64,000 nt of DNA from a bacterium (lineage in GTDB: Bacteria > Armatimonadota > Abditibacteriia > Abditibacteriales > Abditibacteriaceae): NCBI GenBank assembly GCA_004172935.1, contig SDZD01000011.1, positions 62,001 through 126,000 on the forward strand, written 5' to 3'. Both the position numbers and the translations under genes were made by a program. Below, piece by piece: positions 1 to 7,811 of the stretch (its first letter is position 1; every line of letters starts with the position of its first letter). A model generated the notes under the pieces. It was not told where the DNA came from, did not search any database, and saw only the letters and a program-made list of their open reading frames with translations.

Positions 1-41
1 TGTGATGAAGGCCTCCTGTTTATGGGAACCACAAACGGCAA

Positions 42-64
42 AAGCCCGACAAAATGTCGGGCTT
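42..64 (-). terminator. Hairpin downstream of rsmH
   Basis: A perfect 10-bp inverted repeat (AAGCCCGACA / TGTCGGGCTT) with a 3-nt loop lies about 50 bp beyond the rsmH stop. Read on the minus strand it is followed by a short TTTT run. It probably ends the mraZ-rsmH transcript. The hairpin is also of the type repeated elsewhere in the window, so it could be a dispersed repeat that doubles as a terminator. Confidence 0.55.
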
Positions 65-114
65 ACAGGGTAGAAACAGAAGTCGCCGCTGTGGTATGCT
101 TGAGAAAGTTTGTC

Positions 115-1350
115 TCAATCCGCTTGTGGCGGGGTGAGCAACACCTTTTCTGCTGCACGCAACTTACAGGAGCGTGAAAGCGGATTTTGGGCAACTTCGG
201 CTTCAGTTGGCTCGACGGGTTTACGTGTGACTATATTCATTTGCCAAGTCACACCCAATCCATCGGAGCTATGAGGAACCGGATTTTCGATTTTTTGAGC
301 CGAAAATTCCGTTTTGAATGGCAATTCAAGCGGGTTTCGGTTAAAGTTTTCCCCAAGAGGGAAAAGTTGGGCGAGAGATGAGTGCGTCGCGTCCGCGCGC
401 TGCCGATTTTTGGAGAAATTGGCAGAACGACGGGGCTTGGCGCTCGAAAGATTGAACCCATCGGATTCCTCTTCTTTGCGCCCCGCCAGGCGGCGAAAGG
501 TGCGTTTTAAAGTGCGGTCTTCGTTGCTGCTGTATGTCAGAATTACCAGTCTGGCTGAAGGTGACAACACACTGCTCAGGGTTTGTGCTCCATCGTCGAG
601 AGCCCAAAACTCGTCGTTTACGGCTATCCGTAAGGCGGCGAATGTTTTGGTCGCGGGGTGAACGCGAGACGAATGGCGCACAGAAGCAGGGATTGCATTT
701 TCAACAATTCGGGCGAGTTCAGACGTAGTGCGAATGGGTTGGCTGCGGCGATGTTCTGCGATGAATGTTGCGATGCGACGCGCCCATCTCTCGTCTGTGA
801 GATGGAAGAATAAATCTTCCAACTCGGTCTGCGAAAGCCGGTTCACGAGATCGGCAGCGGTCGGACCACTCGTTCGATTGTAGCGCATGTCAAGGGGGCC
901 GTCTTCGCGGAAGCTCAGACCTCTTTCGGCCCAGGCAACCTGCATCATACTCATCCCCGCATCGACTAAAGCGCCATCAATCGAATTGATTGGTCTTCCG
1001 TCACTTCCGACCTTCAAGTTTTCAAAGAACGGTGCTAACAACGTTGGTGCCTGGCGAAAATCGCCTTGCACGAGCGTCACGCGCTCGGCGACTCCTTCGG
1101 ATTGAAGGCGGGCCAGCGCGATTTTTTGTGATTCGCCGTCACGGTCAAAAGCGACCACGCGGCAGGTCGGGTGTGCTTTCAAGATAGCGAGCGTATGCCC
1201 GCCACTCCCCAGCGTTCCGTCCAAAAACACGGCGTCCGGTTTGTAAAGGTTCGATTCCTTATCGGCCAAGTTGTGACAGCGTAAGAACGCCAGCACTTCT
1301 ACGACCATTGCCGGCGGATGCAGCCGCCGCGCCTGTAGTTCCGGTACCAT
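115..1350 (-). CDS. rsmH: 16S rRNA (cytosine-1402-N4)-methyltransferase RsmH, with insertion
   Basis: SAM-dependent methyltransferase that modifies C1402 of 16S rRNA. Seen: the SAM-binding block FLDGTLGSGGHTLAIL near the N-terminus, then VAFDRDG, DGALVDAGMS and DMRYNRTSGPTAADLVN, and the C-terminal tail PVEPTEAEVAQNPLSRSCKLRAAE, which in the family ends the protein. The start at 1350 is fixed by a perfect AAGGAGG six bases upstream; the reading frame is open further back but there lies inside mraZ. At 411 aa it is about 100 residues longer than usual. The extra sequence is mainly between the EDRTLKRTF segment and the conserved tail, and it is low in recognisable family motifs (see findings). 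It overlaps the 3' end of mraZ by about 90 bp, so the two are probably translationally coupled. Confidence 0.92.
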   Translation of the reverse strand: MVPELQARRLHPPAMVVEVLAFLRCHNLADKESNLYKPDAVFLDGTLGSGGHTLAILKAHPTCRVVAFDRDGESQKIALARLQSEGVAERVTLVQGDFRQAPTLLAPFFENLKVGSDGRPINSIDGALVDAGMSMMQVAWAERGLSFREDGPLDMRYNRTSGPTAADLVNRLSQTELEDLFFHLTDERWARRIATFIAEHRRSQPIRTTSELARIVENAIPASVRHSSRVHPATKTFAALRIAVNDEFWALDDGAQTLSSVLSPSARLVILTYSSNEDRTLKRTFRRLAGRKEEESDGFNLSSAKPRRSANFSKNRQRADATHSSLAQLFPLGENFNRNPLELPFKTEFSAQKIENPVPHSSDGLGVTWQMNIVTRKPVEPTEAEVAQNPLSRSCKLRAAEKVLLTPPQAD

Positions 1351-1948
1351 TTCCGGCCTCCTTCGCGGCCACTTCCTCCACCACTTCGATTTCTTTTTCT
1401 TTGGCTTTTTGCGCCTCAGATTTTTTGATCTGACTTGCAGCAGCCCGCAACATTCCGGCTTGTGCCTTACGAACATCAGGGTTCTCTCGATCAGCTTGAG
1501 CGAGTTCCCATCGTTCGCGAGACCACATCACCACTTTGTTCAGCACGCCTATCGAGACGACATCTTTTTCGATTTTTGCGTAAAACCTCAAGATGTCGGA
1601 AACGGCGACGCGCCATGAATCGTTTTCTACCGTAACGTGTTCTGCAGCCCCGGTGATACGCTCAACCGCCGCTGCGATAAACTCGTCCGATGGATTGTCC
1701 GCCATTTGGCGTTCGCAATATTCGAGAACGTCCAGCCCTGTCTTGTAGTTGTACATGGCCACGTTATCGTTTTCGTCGAGCATCATCCAAAACTGTTCGG
1801 TGAGTCCCGGCCTTAACTTGGCGGGGATGATCACGCGACCTTTTTCATCCAAACCGTGAAAGTGCGTTCCGGTCATAACCGGAACGGGCACAATTACGGA
1901 TTGAACGTCCGTCTTGTCTTCGCCTTTAAGGGCGGCAACGCGGGGCAT
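1259..1948 (-). CDS. mraZ: Transcriptional regulator MraZ, extended form
   Basis: DNA-binding SpoVT/AbrB-fold regulator at the head of the division and cell-wall cluster. Seen: the first MraZ repeat HGLDEKGRVIIPAKLRPGL and a second half ending in VVSIGVLNKVVMWSRERWE. At 229 aa it is much longer than the usual 140-150 aa. There is a roughly 25-residue N-terminal extension (an internal ATG at 1876 would remove it, but has no better ribosome site) and a C-terminal Lys/Glu-rich then Ala/Gly-rich tail of about 70 residues. The tail overlaps the start of rsmH. Likely autoregulated through the repeats at 2053-2097. Confidence 0.9.
   Translation of the reverse strand: MPRVAALKGEDKTDVQSVIVPVPVMTGTHFHGLDEKGRVIIPAKLRPGLTEQFWMMLDENDNVAMYNYKTGLDVLEYCERQMADNPSDEFIAAAVERITGAAEHVTVENDSWRVAVSDILRFYAKIEKDVVSIGVLNKVVMWSRERWELAQADRENPDVRKAQAGMLRAAASQIKKSEAQKAKEKEIEVVEEVAAKEAGNGTGTTGAAAASAGNGRRSAGVLTLSQLGR
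1357..1363 (-). promoter_or_regulatory. Shine-Dalgarno site of rsmH
   Basis: AAGGAGG on the minus strand, six bases before the ATG at 1350. It lies inside mraZ and decides the rsmH start against the longer open frame reaching 1476. Confidence 0.75.
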
Positions 1949-2052
1949 AGTCGCATAACGAACAGCAGGATCATCCTTCTTCCCTACTGCGAGAGGTCGC
2001 TGGGGACTTTAAATTCGGCTTCCTGATGTCTTTTTGGATGTCTCCAAAAATC

Positions 2053-2097
2053 CGTCATTTCGCGTCATTTGACGTCCTTTTGCGTCCTGTGCCGTCC
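2053..2097 (-). promoter_or_regulatory. Putative MraZ operator: five direct repeats at 10-bp spacing
   Basis: CGTC(A/C) recurs at 2053, 2063, 2073, 2083 and 2093, exactly every 10 bp. On the minus strand this reads as (G/T)GACG separated by 5-bp spacers. MraZ in other bacteria binds three or four 5-bp repeats with 5-bp spacers upstream of its own gene, and these repeats lie about 100 bp upstream of mraZ in the right orientation. The repeat sequence differs from the E. coli TGGGN type, so the assignment rests on geometry and position. Confidence 0.7.
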
Positions 2098-2148
2098 ATT
2101 TTACGAAATTTTTGGACGCTTGCCATGACGTTTTCACTGAGCATGTGC

Positions 2149-2167
2149 AACTTTAACAACTAAAGTT
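2149..2167. repeat. Inverted repeat AACTTTA-TAAAGTT
   Basis: A 7-bp perfect inverted repeat with a 5-nt loop, about 50 bp beyond the putative MraZ operator. It may be a small operator or simply A/T-rich palindromic sequence. The surrounding stretch 2100-2490 shows no credible gene; the open frames there have no ribosome site or family resemblance. Confidence 0.3.
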
Positions 2168-2493
2168 ATTCGACGTTAAAATTTCGTAGGCCATGATTTG
2201 TGGTGTTATGGGTTTTTGCATGATTTCTCAGGAAATAGGGATTTGCCGGAATTTTGTTTTTCGCGGCAAGATGGGCGATTTTGGCCCGCAAGTACCGTAA
2301 ATATCCTCCCCACGCCGTCACGTTCTGTCGCCGAAGCCTTCGCGATGGGCGCAGTCGTCCCATAACGGGATAATTTGCGCGCGTTTTCTCTGTTTTTCGA
2401 ATATTTTTTGGGATTTCGTGCCCCAAGGTGGCTCAAAATGGGAATCGACGCCCATTTTCATTCACAACGAGCGATTTTTGGCAGCAACATTAA

Positions 2494-2583
2494 CCCCGAA
2501 TAAATTCGGGGGCTACAAGTCCGCTGTGCGGACAACTGTTCGCCTTCGCGAACATCACTGGACGAGGGCGATATAAAATCGCC
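2494..2583. repeat. Cluster of four consecutive hairpins
   Basis: Four perfect inverted repeats follow each other within 90 bp: CCCCGAAT/ATTCGGGG (2494-2511), GTCCGC/GCGGAC (2519-2533), GTTCGC/GCGAAC (2538-2553) and GGCGAT/ATCGCC (2567-2583). The first is followed by GGCTACAAG, resembling the sequence after other hairpins in the window (CTTACAGGG at 62, CCCTACAGG at 11351). This looks like a REP-like dispersed palindromic element rather than a terminator set. Confidence 0.55.
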
Positions 2584-2801
2584 GCCAACAAAGTAGTCGA
2601 GGCGCCAGTAACATCTATGGGCAAGCGGGAGTGGAGAGGATTTGAGGATGAAAGACGCGCCAAGGCACGTCTCTACGAGGTTTTGGCGGACAGTAGAGGT
2701 TTTTCTGTTCTCTGGTGTGCTTCGTTATTCTGGGGGATTCCACACGATTGGGTGGATAGGGAACATAGGCTTTGTTTGCGTATTCTAAACGGGTGATTTC
2801 C

Positions 2802-3989
2802 ATGATTTCATCTCGCCTTGTTTTCGCTACGTTTGTGCTGGGGGTTCCCGCTTTGGCTGCGCCGACGGGGAAGATTGGATTTGTGGGGGCCAAGGGCGCG
2901 CAGATTTTGAATTTACAGAATGGCGCGGTTCGGTCGCTTCCTCAGGGGGCGAGGGCTACGACGTTTACGCTATCGCCTCAGGGAACGGCGATTTACTTCG
3001 TGGCGGCGCCGGGAGCCAAGCCTAGTAGCGATGGCAGCGGCACTGTGGCGAGCGCGATGCAATCGTCGGTGCCCTACTCTTCGGTGAAGGTGTTGCCGGG
3101 TTTACGGAGTCAGATTCCTTATTCGCAGGATTGGAGTCCTGGCGGAACGACGCTTTATATCGCGACCGACAAGGTGACGGGAGCGTTTGTGCCCGTTACA
3201 GGGCGTCTGACGCCGCTTAAGAGCTTGCCGGGGAGCTTTGACGCCACTGGACGCACAATGACATATTCGAGCGAGAATCAGGTCTTGGTGCGCAATATCG
3301 CTTCGGGGCAAGAGCGGGTGTTATTCGATATTCGCAAGCCCGCTCCGATGTTCGCAGCTTTGAAGGCGGCCAAATATCCCAAGAAGGTCGAGGAGTTTTT
3401 GCCAACGACGATGGGGGATTTGTCCAGCGAGACGCGCAACTGGCAACTGTCCTCCCCGGCGATGGCTCCCGATGGGTCGCGGCTTTACTTCGCCTCGAAT
3501 GTGGGAAGTGGGTTTGGAGCGGCGGGCAATGGCTCGTTCGCGCTGTTTGCGGTCGATTTGAAGACTTACAAACTCGCGGTGCTTTCGCAGGTAGGAACGA
3601 ACTTTGGACGGCCTCCACACATTTTCCAAGTCTCGCCAGATGGGCAACGGTTGCTGATGGCTTCGAGCGTTCATGCCAGTGCGGCGGATAACTCGTGCTT
3701 TGTCGAAATCATCGACTTGCTAACGCAAAAGTCGCGCGAGGTTTTTCTGGGCGTGTTGCCGGGGTCGAAGGATAAAGCGAACTTCCTTAATTCAGCGGTG
3801 TGGTCACCAGATGGGAAGTATGTGGCGGTGTCGGGCTACTTCTACGACCCAGCGAAGGCGATGGACGATTACAACGGTAGCTGGGCGGAGGTGAAGCCCA
3901 CGCAGTACACGACGGGCATCGTGGATGCGGCGACAGGCAAGTTAGTGAGGACGATCAAGGGCGCGACGAACTTGAGTTGGATTAAATAA
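2802..3989 (+). CDS. Secreted PD40/TolB-like beta-propeller protein
   Basis: Exported protein of unknown substrate. The ATG at 2802 gives a typical signal peptide (MISSRLVFATFVLGVPALA, cleavage after ALA) and is preferred over an upstream TTG at 2772 that would add a polar leader. The body contains repeated propeller-type segments such as SPQGTAIYF, APDGSRLYFASN, SPDGQRLLMAS and WSPDGKYVAVSG, characteristic of PD40/WD40-like blades. With 395 aa it could form a six- or seven-bladed propeller. The gene abuts the SdpI-like gene at 4005. Function unknown; surface binding or a lipoprotein-like scaffold are possible. No enzymatic motif is seen. Confidence 0.7.
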   Translation: MISSRLVFATFVLGVPALAAPTGKIGFVGAKGAQILNLQNGAVRSLPQGARATTFTLSPQGTAIYFVAAPGAKPSSDGSGTVASAMQSSVPYSSVKVLPGLRSQIPYSQDWSPGGTTLYIATDKVTGAFVPVTGRLTPLKSLPGSFDATGRTMTYSSENQVLVRNIASGQERVLFDIRKPAPMFAALKAAKYPKKVEEFLPTTMGDLSSETRNWQLSSPAMAPDGSRLYFASNVGSGFGAAGNGSFALFAVDLKTYKLAVLSQVGTNFGRPPHIFQVSPDGQRLLMASSVHASAADNSCFVEIIDLLTQKSREVFLGVLPGSKDKANFLNSAVWSPDGKYVAVSGYFYDPAKAMDDYNGSWAEVKPTQYTTGIVDAATGKLVRTIKGATNLSWIK

Positions 3990-4004
3990 ATGGGGGGCGT
4001 CAAC

Positions 4005-4343
4005 ATGGCACCTAATATTTCGATTGCACTTTCATTTCTGACCATTGGCCTTTTGACCATTGCGCTGTGTGTGCCTTTGTTGCAAGGCAAGATTAAGCGC
4101 AACGCTTTTTATGGGATTCGGACACCCAAAGCGTTTGAATCGGACGAGTTGTGGTTCAAGATCAACCGCTATGGGGCCAGGCAGATGATAATGTGGTCGG
4201 CTGCGATGGTAGGGTTGGGAGTTGTGACTTTGTTTTTTCCTTCCGCTGACAAGGATTTATTGGGGATGATTTTTGGCTTGGTTGTTGTGGTGTCATTGAT
4301 TATTCCCACGGTTCAAATCTTTCGCTATTCGAAGAAGTTGTAG
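4005..4343 (+). CDS. SdpI/YhfL-family membrane protein
   Basis: Small integral membrane protein of 112 aa. It has three hydrophobic segments, and the family motif YGIRTPKAFESDELWFKINR lies between the first and second, corresponding to the conserved N-G-x-Y-G-x-R-T region of SdpI-like proteins. In Bacillus, SdpI gives immunity to the SdpC toxin; most homologues have no known role. The ATG at 4005, preceded by a GGGGGG stretch, is preferred over the ATG at 3990 that touches the previous stop codon. Probably cotranscribed with the propeller protein gene and ended by the palindromic terminator at 4355. Confidence 0.75.
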   Translation: MAPNISIALSFLTIGLLTIALCVPLLQGKIKRNAFYGIRTPKAFESDELWFKINRYGARQMIMWSAAMVGLGVVTLFFPSADKDLLGMIFGLVVVVSLIIPTVQIFRYSKKL

Positions 4344-4354
4344 AACGGCACCTG

Positions 4355-4390
4355 AAAAAGGACGCCAGTCAATTGACTGGCGTCCTTTTT
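4355..4390. terminator. Bidirectional terminator
   Basis: A perfect 36-bp palindrome (AAAAAGGACGCCAGTCAA and its complement) between two convergent genes. It gives a U-run on either strand, so it can end both the SdpI-like gene and the deoxyhypusine-synthase-like gene. Confidence 0.85.
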
Positions 4391-4407
4391 GGGATTGGGT
4401 AACTGAA

Positions 4408-5397
4408 TTACCAGCCCAAGACCATAGCGAACATGAGAGGGGCGACGATGGTCGCGTCCGACTCGATGACGAATTTGGGGGTTTCGGGCTTGAGTTTGTC
4501 CCAGGTGATTTTCTCGTTGGGGACAGCGCCGGAATAGGAACCGTAACTGGTGGTGGAGTCGGAAATCTGGCAGAAGTAGCCCCAAACGGGAGCTTCCAAG
4601 CGCTTCAGGTCGAGGTGAAGCATGGGAACTACGCAGATGGGGAAGTCGCCCGCGATGCCGCCACCGATTTGGAAAAAGCCGAGTTGGTGTGTCTTCGTGG
4701 TTTCGGTGTAGTAATCGGCGAGTTCAATCATGTACTCGACGCCCGAACGGACGGTATGAACGTTTTTGACTTCGCCACGGATGCAATGGGCGGCGTACAT
4801 GTTACCGAGAGTCGAGTCTTCCCAACCGGGAACAAAGATGGGCAGGTTCTTCTCTTTGGCGGCAAGCATCCACGAGTTTTTCGGGTCGATCTGGAAGAGT
4901 TCGGCGAATTCGGGTTGGTCGAGCAACTGATAGAAGAACTCGTGTGGGAAGTAGCGCTCGCCAGCGGCGTCAGCGGCGTTCCACAGGTCGATCATGCGGT
5001 TCTCGATGCGCTTCATGGCCTCATCTTCGGGGATGCAGGTGTCGGTGACGCGGTAGAGGTCGCGGGCGCGCAAGTCGAGTTCGTCCTGTGCCGATAATTC
5101 GCGGTAGTGAGGAACGCGAACATAGAAGTCGTGGGCAACGAGGTTGAAAACGTCTTCTTCGAGGTTGGCACCAGTACAGGTGATGCAATGCACCTTGTCC
5201 TGGCGAATCATCTCGGCGAGCGAGAGACCCAATTCGGCGGTGGACATGGCACCTGCAAGGGTGATCATCATTTGGCCACCGCCTTCGAGGTGGGCGATGT
5301 AGGCTTGCGCAGCGTCAACGAGCGTAGCAGCGTTGAAGTGGCGGTAATGATGTTTGATGAACTCGGAAACTGGCGAGTTGGAATTGGTTGTACTCAT
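4408..5397 (-). CDS. Deoxyhypusine synthase-like protein
   Basis: Member of the deoxyhypusine/homospermidine synthase family, which transfers an aminobutyl group from spermidine using NAD. In bacteria lacking eIF5A the family usually makes homospermidine or has an unknown substrate. Seen: the TLAGAMSTAELGLSL and ITCTGANLEED segments of the NAD site, the FVPGWEDSTLGN motif, GGGIAGDFPICVVPML, and a C-terminal SYSGAVPNEKITWDKL that carries the expected lysine of the active-site region. The start at 5397 is taken because the upstream extension begins with GTG and lacks a ribosome site. Length 329 aa fits the family. Confidence 0.85.
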   Translation of the reverse strand: MSTTNSNSPVSEFIKHHYRHFNAATLVDAAQAYIAHLEGGGQMMITLAGAMSTAELGLSLAEMIRQDKVHCITCTGANLEEDVFNLVAHDFYVRVPHYRELSAQDELDLRARDLYRVTDTCIPEDEAMKRIENRMIDLWNAADAAGERYFPHEFFYQLLDQPEFAELFQIDPKNSWMLAAKEKNLPIFVPGWEDSTLGNMYAAHCIRGEVKNVHTVRSGVEYMIELADYYTETTKTHQLGFFQIGGGIAGDFPICVVPMLHLDLKRLEAPVWGYFCQISDSTTSYGSYSGAVPNEKITWDKLKPETPKFVIESDATIVAPLMFAMVLGW

Positions 5398-5603
5398 GGC
5401 AACAGAGCGGAAGCGGGGTGTCTGCCTTCCGAGCGGGTGCCAATTTGAGGCCCTCAGTTGCACCTTTCAGGAGGCCGGCACAACGACACGGCGTTATATT
5501 TTGCTGTTACTAGCGTTAAGAGTCAAACAAAAGCGTGTTTTTGAAGGCTGGCTCGCGGCTCATTCCCCCTAATTTTTCCCTGATGAAGCGCTAAAATGTG
5601 GGC

Positions 5604-6605
5604 ATGAGTGATTTGATTTCAACAGATTACGCCAACTTTTTGACTAATTTGAAGGACAGAATACGCACGGCCCAAACCAAAGCAGCGCTTTCTGTCAATC
5701 GCGAACTCATCGCGCTTTATTTCGATGTATGACGCTTGTTGGTGGAAAAACAGGAAACGCTTCAATGGGACGATGGCGTTGTGGCACAAATTGCCCGTGA
5801 CTTGAAACAGGAATTTCCTGGAATTACCGGGTTTGGACGCTCAAATCTATTTTCGATGCGCCAGTTTTACCTTGCCTATCGAGATGAAGGGCCAATTGTC
5901 CAACAAGCTGTTGGACAAATTCCCTGGGGGCATAATGTATTGCTTTTATCTAAAGAAGACGATGGGAAAAAGCGGCTTTGGTACGCAGAGAAAATTATTG
6001 AGCATGGGTGGTCGCGGGCGGTATTGACGCATCAGATTGAAATTGATTTATATGGGCGTCAGACGAGCGAAAACAAATCGCATAATTTTGCTCGCACGCT
6101 TCTACCACTTCAGTCTGATCTTGCGGCCAGCTTACTCAAAGATGAGTATGTGTTTGATTTCCTTTCTCTAGGCGAGAGTGCCAAAGAGCACGATTTAGAA
6201 GCGGCACTGCTGGAGAAAATTCGCAACTTTCTGTTGGAATTGGGGCAAGGCTTCGCATTTATAGGCAGTCAGTACCATCTCAAAGTGGGAGGGCAGGACT
6301 TTTATGTGGACTTGCTGTTTTACCATCATCGCCTCCGGTGCTTAGTCGCTATTGATTTGAAAATGGAAGATTTCTCGCCTTCATTCGTGGGGCAATTAGG
6401 ATTTTATCTAGCGGTTTTAGACGATAAAGTGAGACATCCTCAAGATGCTCCAACAATTGGACTCTTGCTTTGTAAGAATCGTAACCGAGTCGTGGTTGAA
6501 TATGCCTTGCAGGGAAGCCAACAACCTATGACGGTTGCCGATTATTGCCATTCTAATGGTCTTCCTGCACCTGAGCAATGGGAACAACTTCTCGCAGAAG
6601 AATAG
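5604..6605 (+). pseudogene. YhcG/DUF1016-family PD-(D/E)XK nuclease, interrupted by an in-frame TGA
   Basis: Continuous similarity to the DUF1016 (YhcG) family of putative nucleases: N-terminal helical DNA-binding part, then a C-terminal PD-(D/E)XK-like domain with FIGSQYHLKVGGQDFYVDLLFYHHRLRCLVAIDLK (active-site D and D-x-K pattern). The frame runs from ATG 5604 to the stop at 6605, but codon 43 (5730-5732) is TGA. It sits in FDV-stop-RLLVEKQE, exactly where the family has a glycine (xGRLLVEKQ). A single G-to-T change of GGA explains it. A shorter product could begin at TTG 5736. Other genes here stop at TGA, so UGA is not reassigned. The rest of the frame is intact, so the lesion is recent, programmed or an error. 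Confidence 0.75.
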
Positions 6606-6636
6606 GCGCGAGATTCTAGTCGAATCTCGCGCCTAT
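6602..6636. terminator. Bidirectional terminator hairpin
   Basis: A 15-bp perfect stem (ATAGGCGCGAGATTC and its complement) with a 5-nt loop, overlapping the stop codon of the nuclease gene and facing the end of the convergent pseudopilin gene. Confidence 0.7.
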
Positions 6637-6643
6637 ATACAAG

Positions 6644-7423
6644 TTAGTTCAGGTCGAAGAGTTCGTCGGTGGTGAGGTTGTTGTCTTCGTCTAAGTCGCC
6701 TAACTCTTTCGTCGTGAAATCGGTAGAGTTGTAGACGGTATAGCTACCAAACGTGCCTGAGCGAAACTTAGGTTTGGCGGCTTTGACGTGGCCATCGCAC
6801 CAGAGGACGTTCCCCATGCCGTTATGACGCCCCTGAAAAGCGGGGTAGTTTTCAGTGGGAGCAGATAAGTAAGTGTTGCCTTCCAAGACGATGGTCGAAC
6901 CTGAAACAGTGAGGCGAGCAGAGTCCGCAAAAGCGACTGTCCTTGTAGGCTCACTGATTGCCGCCAGCGATACAGGGATAGGAACCGCCGCGTAAGTGGG
7001 AGCAGGATAATCGGTGGGCGCGATGTACTTCGTGTTGTAGGCGTAACCTGTTAGGCCCAGCGCAGCACGCAGTTTGTTATCAAAGGAGGGGCACGCCTGA
7101 ATTTGGGTGCTCTTCATGTAGGGCTGAAGCAAACCTTCTTCGGGACGGAAGGTAACACCATTCCAACTGCCCCACCAATATACGGTCTTGTCGCTTAATT
7201 TGACTTGGTTGGGAGTGATTTTCTCGTCGTAGTCCTGCGAGTATTGGAGCCAGGCGAGGCCGAATTGCTTGAGGTTGGACTGGCAGCTCGCCTTACGGGC
7301 GTTTTCGCGGGCGCGGGCGAAGACTGGAAACAAGATAGCAGCTAGAATCGCGATGATGGCGATAACAACTAAGAGTTCTATCAGGGTGAATGCAGAATGA
7401 TTTTTATGGATACGTTGCGACAT
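6644..7423 (-). CDS. DUF1559-type pseudopilin (type II secretion/type IV pilin fold)
   Basis: Prepilin-like protein of 259 aa. The ATG at 7423 puts the prepilin peptidase motif near the N-terminus: ...[20 protein letters not shown], with cleavage before F and Glu5 conserved, followed by the shared block [20 protein letters not shown] typical of DUF1559/H-X9-DG proteins. The C-terminal half has the [15 protein letters not shown] motif (H-x9-DG). Such proteins are numerous in Planctomycetes and Armatimonadota and are presumed surface or pseudopilus subunits. The gene lies about 180 bp downstream of a cobalamin riboswitch. A close relative is at 54590-55357. Confidence 0.9.
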   Translation of the reverse strand: MSQRIHKNHSAFTLIELLVVIAIIAILAAILFPVFARARENARKASCQSNLKQFGLAWLQYSQDYDEKITPNQVKLSDKTVYWWGSWNGVTFRPEEGLLQPYMKSTQIQACPSFDNKLRAALGLTGYAYNTKYIAPTDYPAPTYAAVPIPVSLAAISEPTRTVAFADSARLTVSGSTIVLEGNTYLSAPTENYPAFQGRHNGMGNVLWCDGHVKAAKPKFRSGTFGSYTVYNSTDFTTKELGDLDEDNNLTTDELFDLN

Positions 7424-7431
7424 AATTCTCT

Positions 7432-7452
7432 CGGAGTCGTCGTGCGCGACTC
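7432..7452 (-). repeat. Leader hairpin before the pseudopilin gene
   Basis: GGAGTCG and CGACTCC form a 7-bp stem with a 7-nt loop just upstream of the pseudopilin ribosome site. It could help sequester the start or be part of a riboswitch expression platform, but no alternative pairing was established. Confidence 0.35.
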
Positions 7453-7599
7453 CAAAGGGTCGATTAGTCACAGATGAAAGTGGGAAAACGAGGAGGCGCC
7501 TGAAGCCACTGGAAATAGTAGCCTGGCGGTGCCGGAGCGGCTCCCGAAATGGATGTGGGAAATACGCTGGCGGGGTCGTCTTCCCTTTTCTCTCGAAGG

Positions 7600-7795
7600 G
7601 ACTTATCGACGGTCTTTCGGCTGGTAGTCGGACTTGGAACCACGTTTAAACGAGGCCTACACCGTTGCGGGACAGCGCCGGATTTTCACCGGACTTCCCC
7701 AGACACGAAAGGGCACGATATGCAATTAAGCACGGAGGATTATGGGGGAATTGGGATTGGAGTTCAACGACGATTTGGTTCTTACACCTAACGGA
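7600..7795 (-). ncRNA. Cobalamin (AdoCbl) riboswitch
   Basis: On the minus strand the core reads GGGAAGTCCGGTGAAAATCC, then GGCGCTGTCCCGCAACGGTG (plus positions 7660-7700), matching the invariant region of the cobalamin riboswitch: GGGAA, GGTGAAAATCC and CTG-CCCGCAACxGT. Further downstream AGTCCGACTACCAGCC (around 7619-7634) fits the variable B12-box. An upstream TTAGGTGT near 7790 fits the 5' element. Boundaries are approximate. A hairpin with TCCCTT/AAGGGA follows at about 7580-7603. The next gene downstream is the pseudopilin at 7423, with no cobalamin gene visible in between. Confidence 0.85.
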
Positions 7796-7811
7796 GAAGG
7801 AATTAGGGGAT

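Noticed and set aside
2166..2436. Two overlapping minus-strand open frames upstream of mraZ
   Set aside because: No ribosome site, no family resemblance, and amino-acid composition like translated intergenic DNA.
5604..6605. Reassignment of UGA to glycine, as in some candidate phyla, to explain the TGA in the nuclease gene
   Set aside because: Several other genes in the window end at TGA with the expected family C-terminus (for example the first ferritin-like protein and the HPr-kinase-like protein), so UGA works as a stop here.
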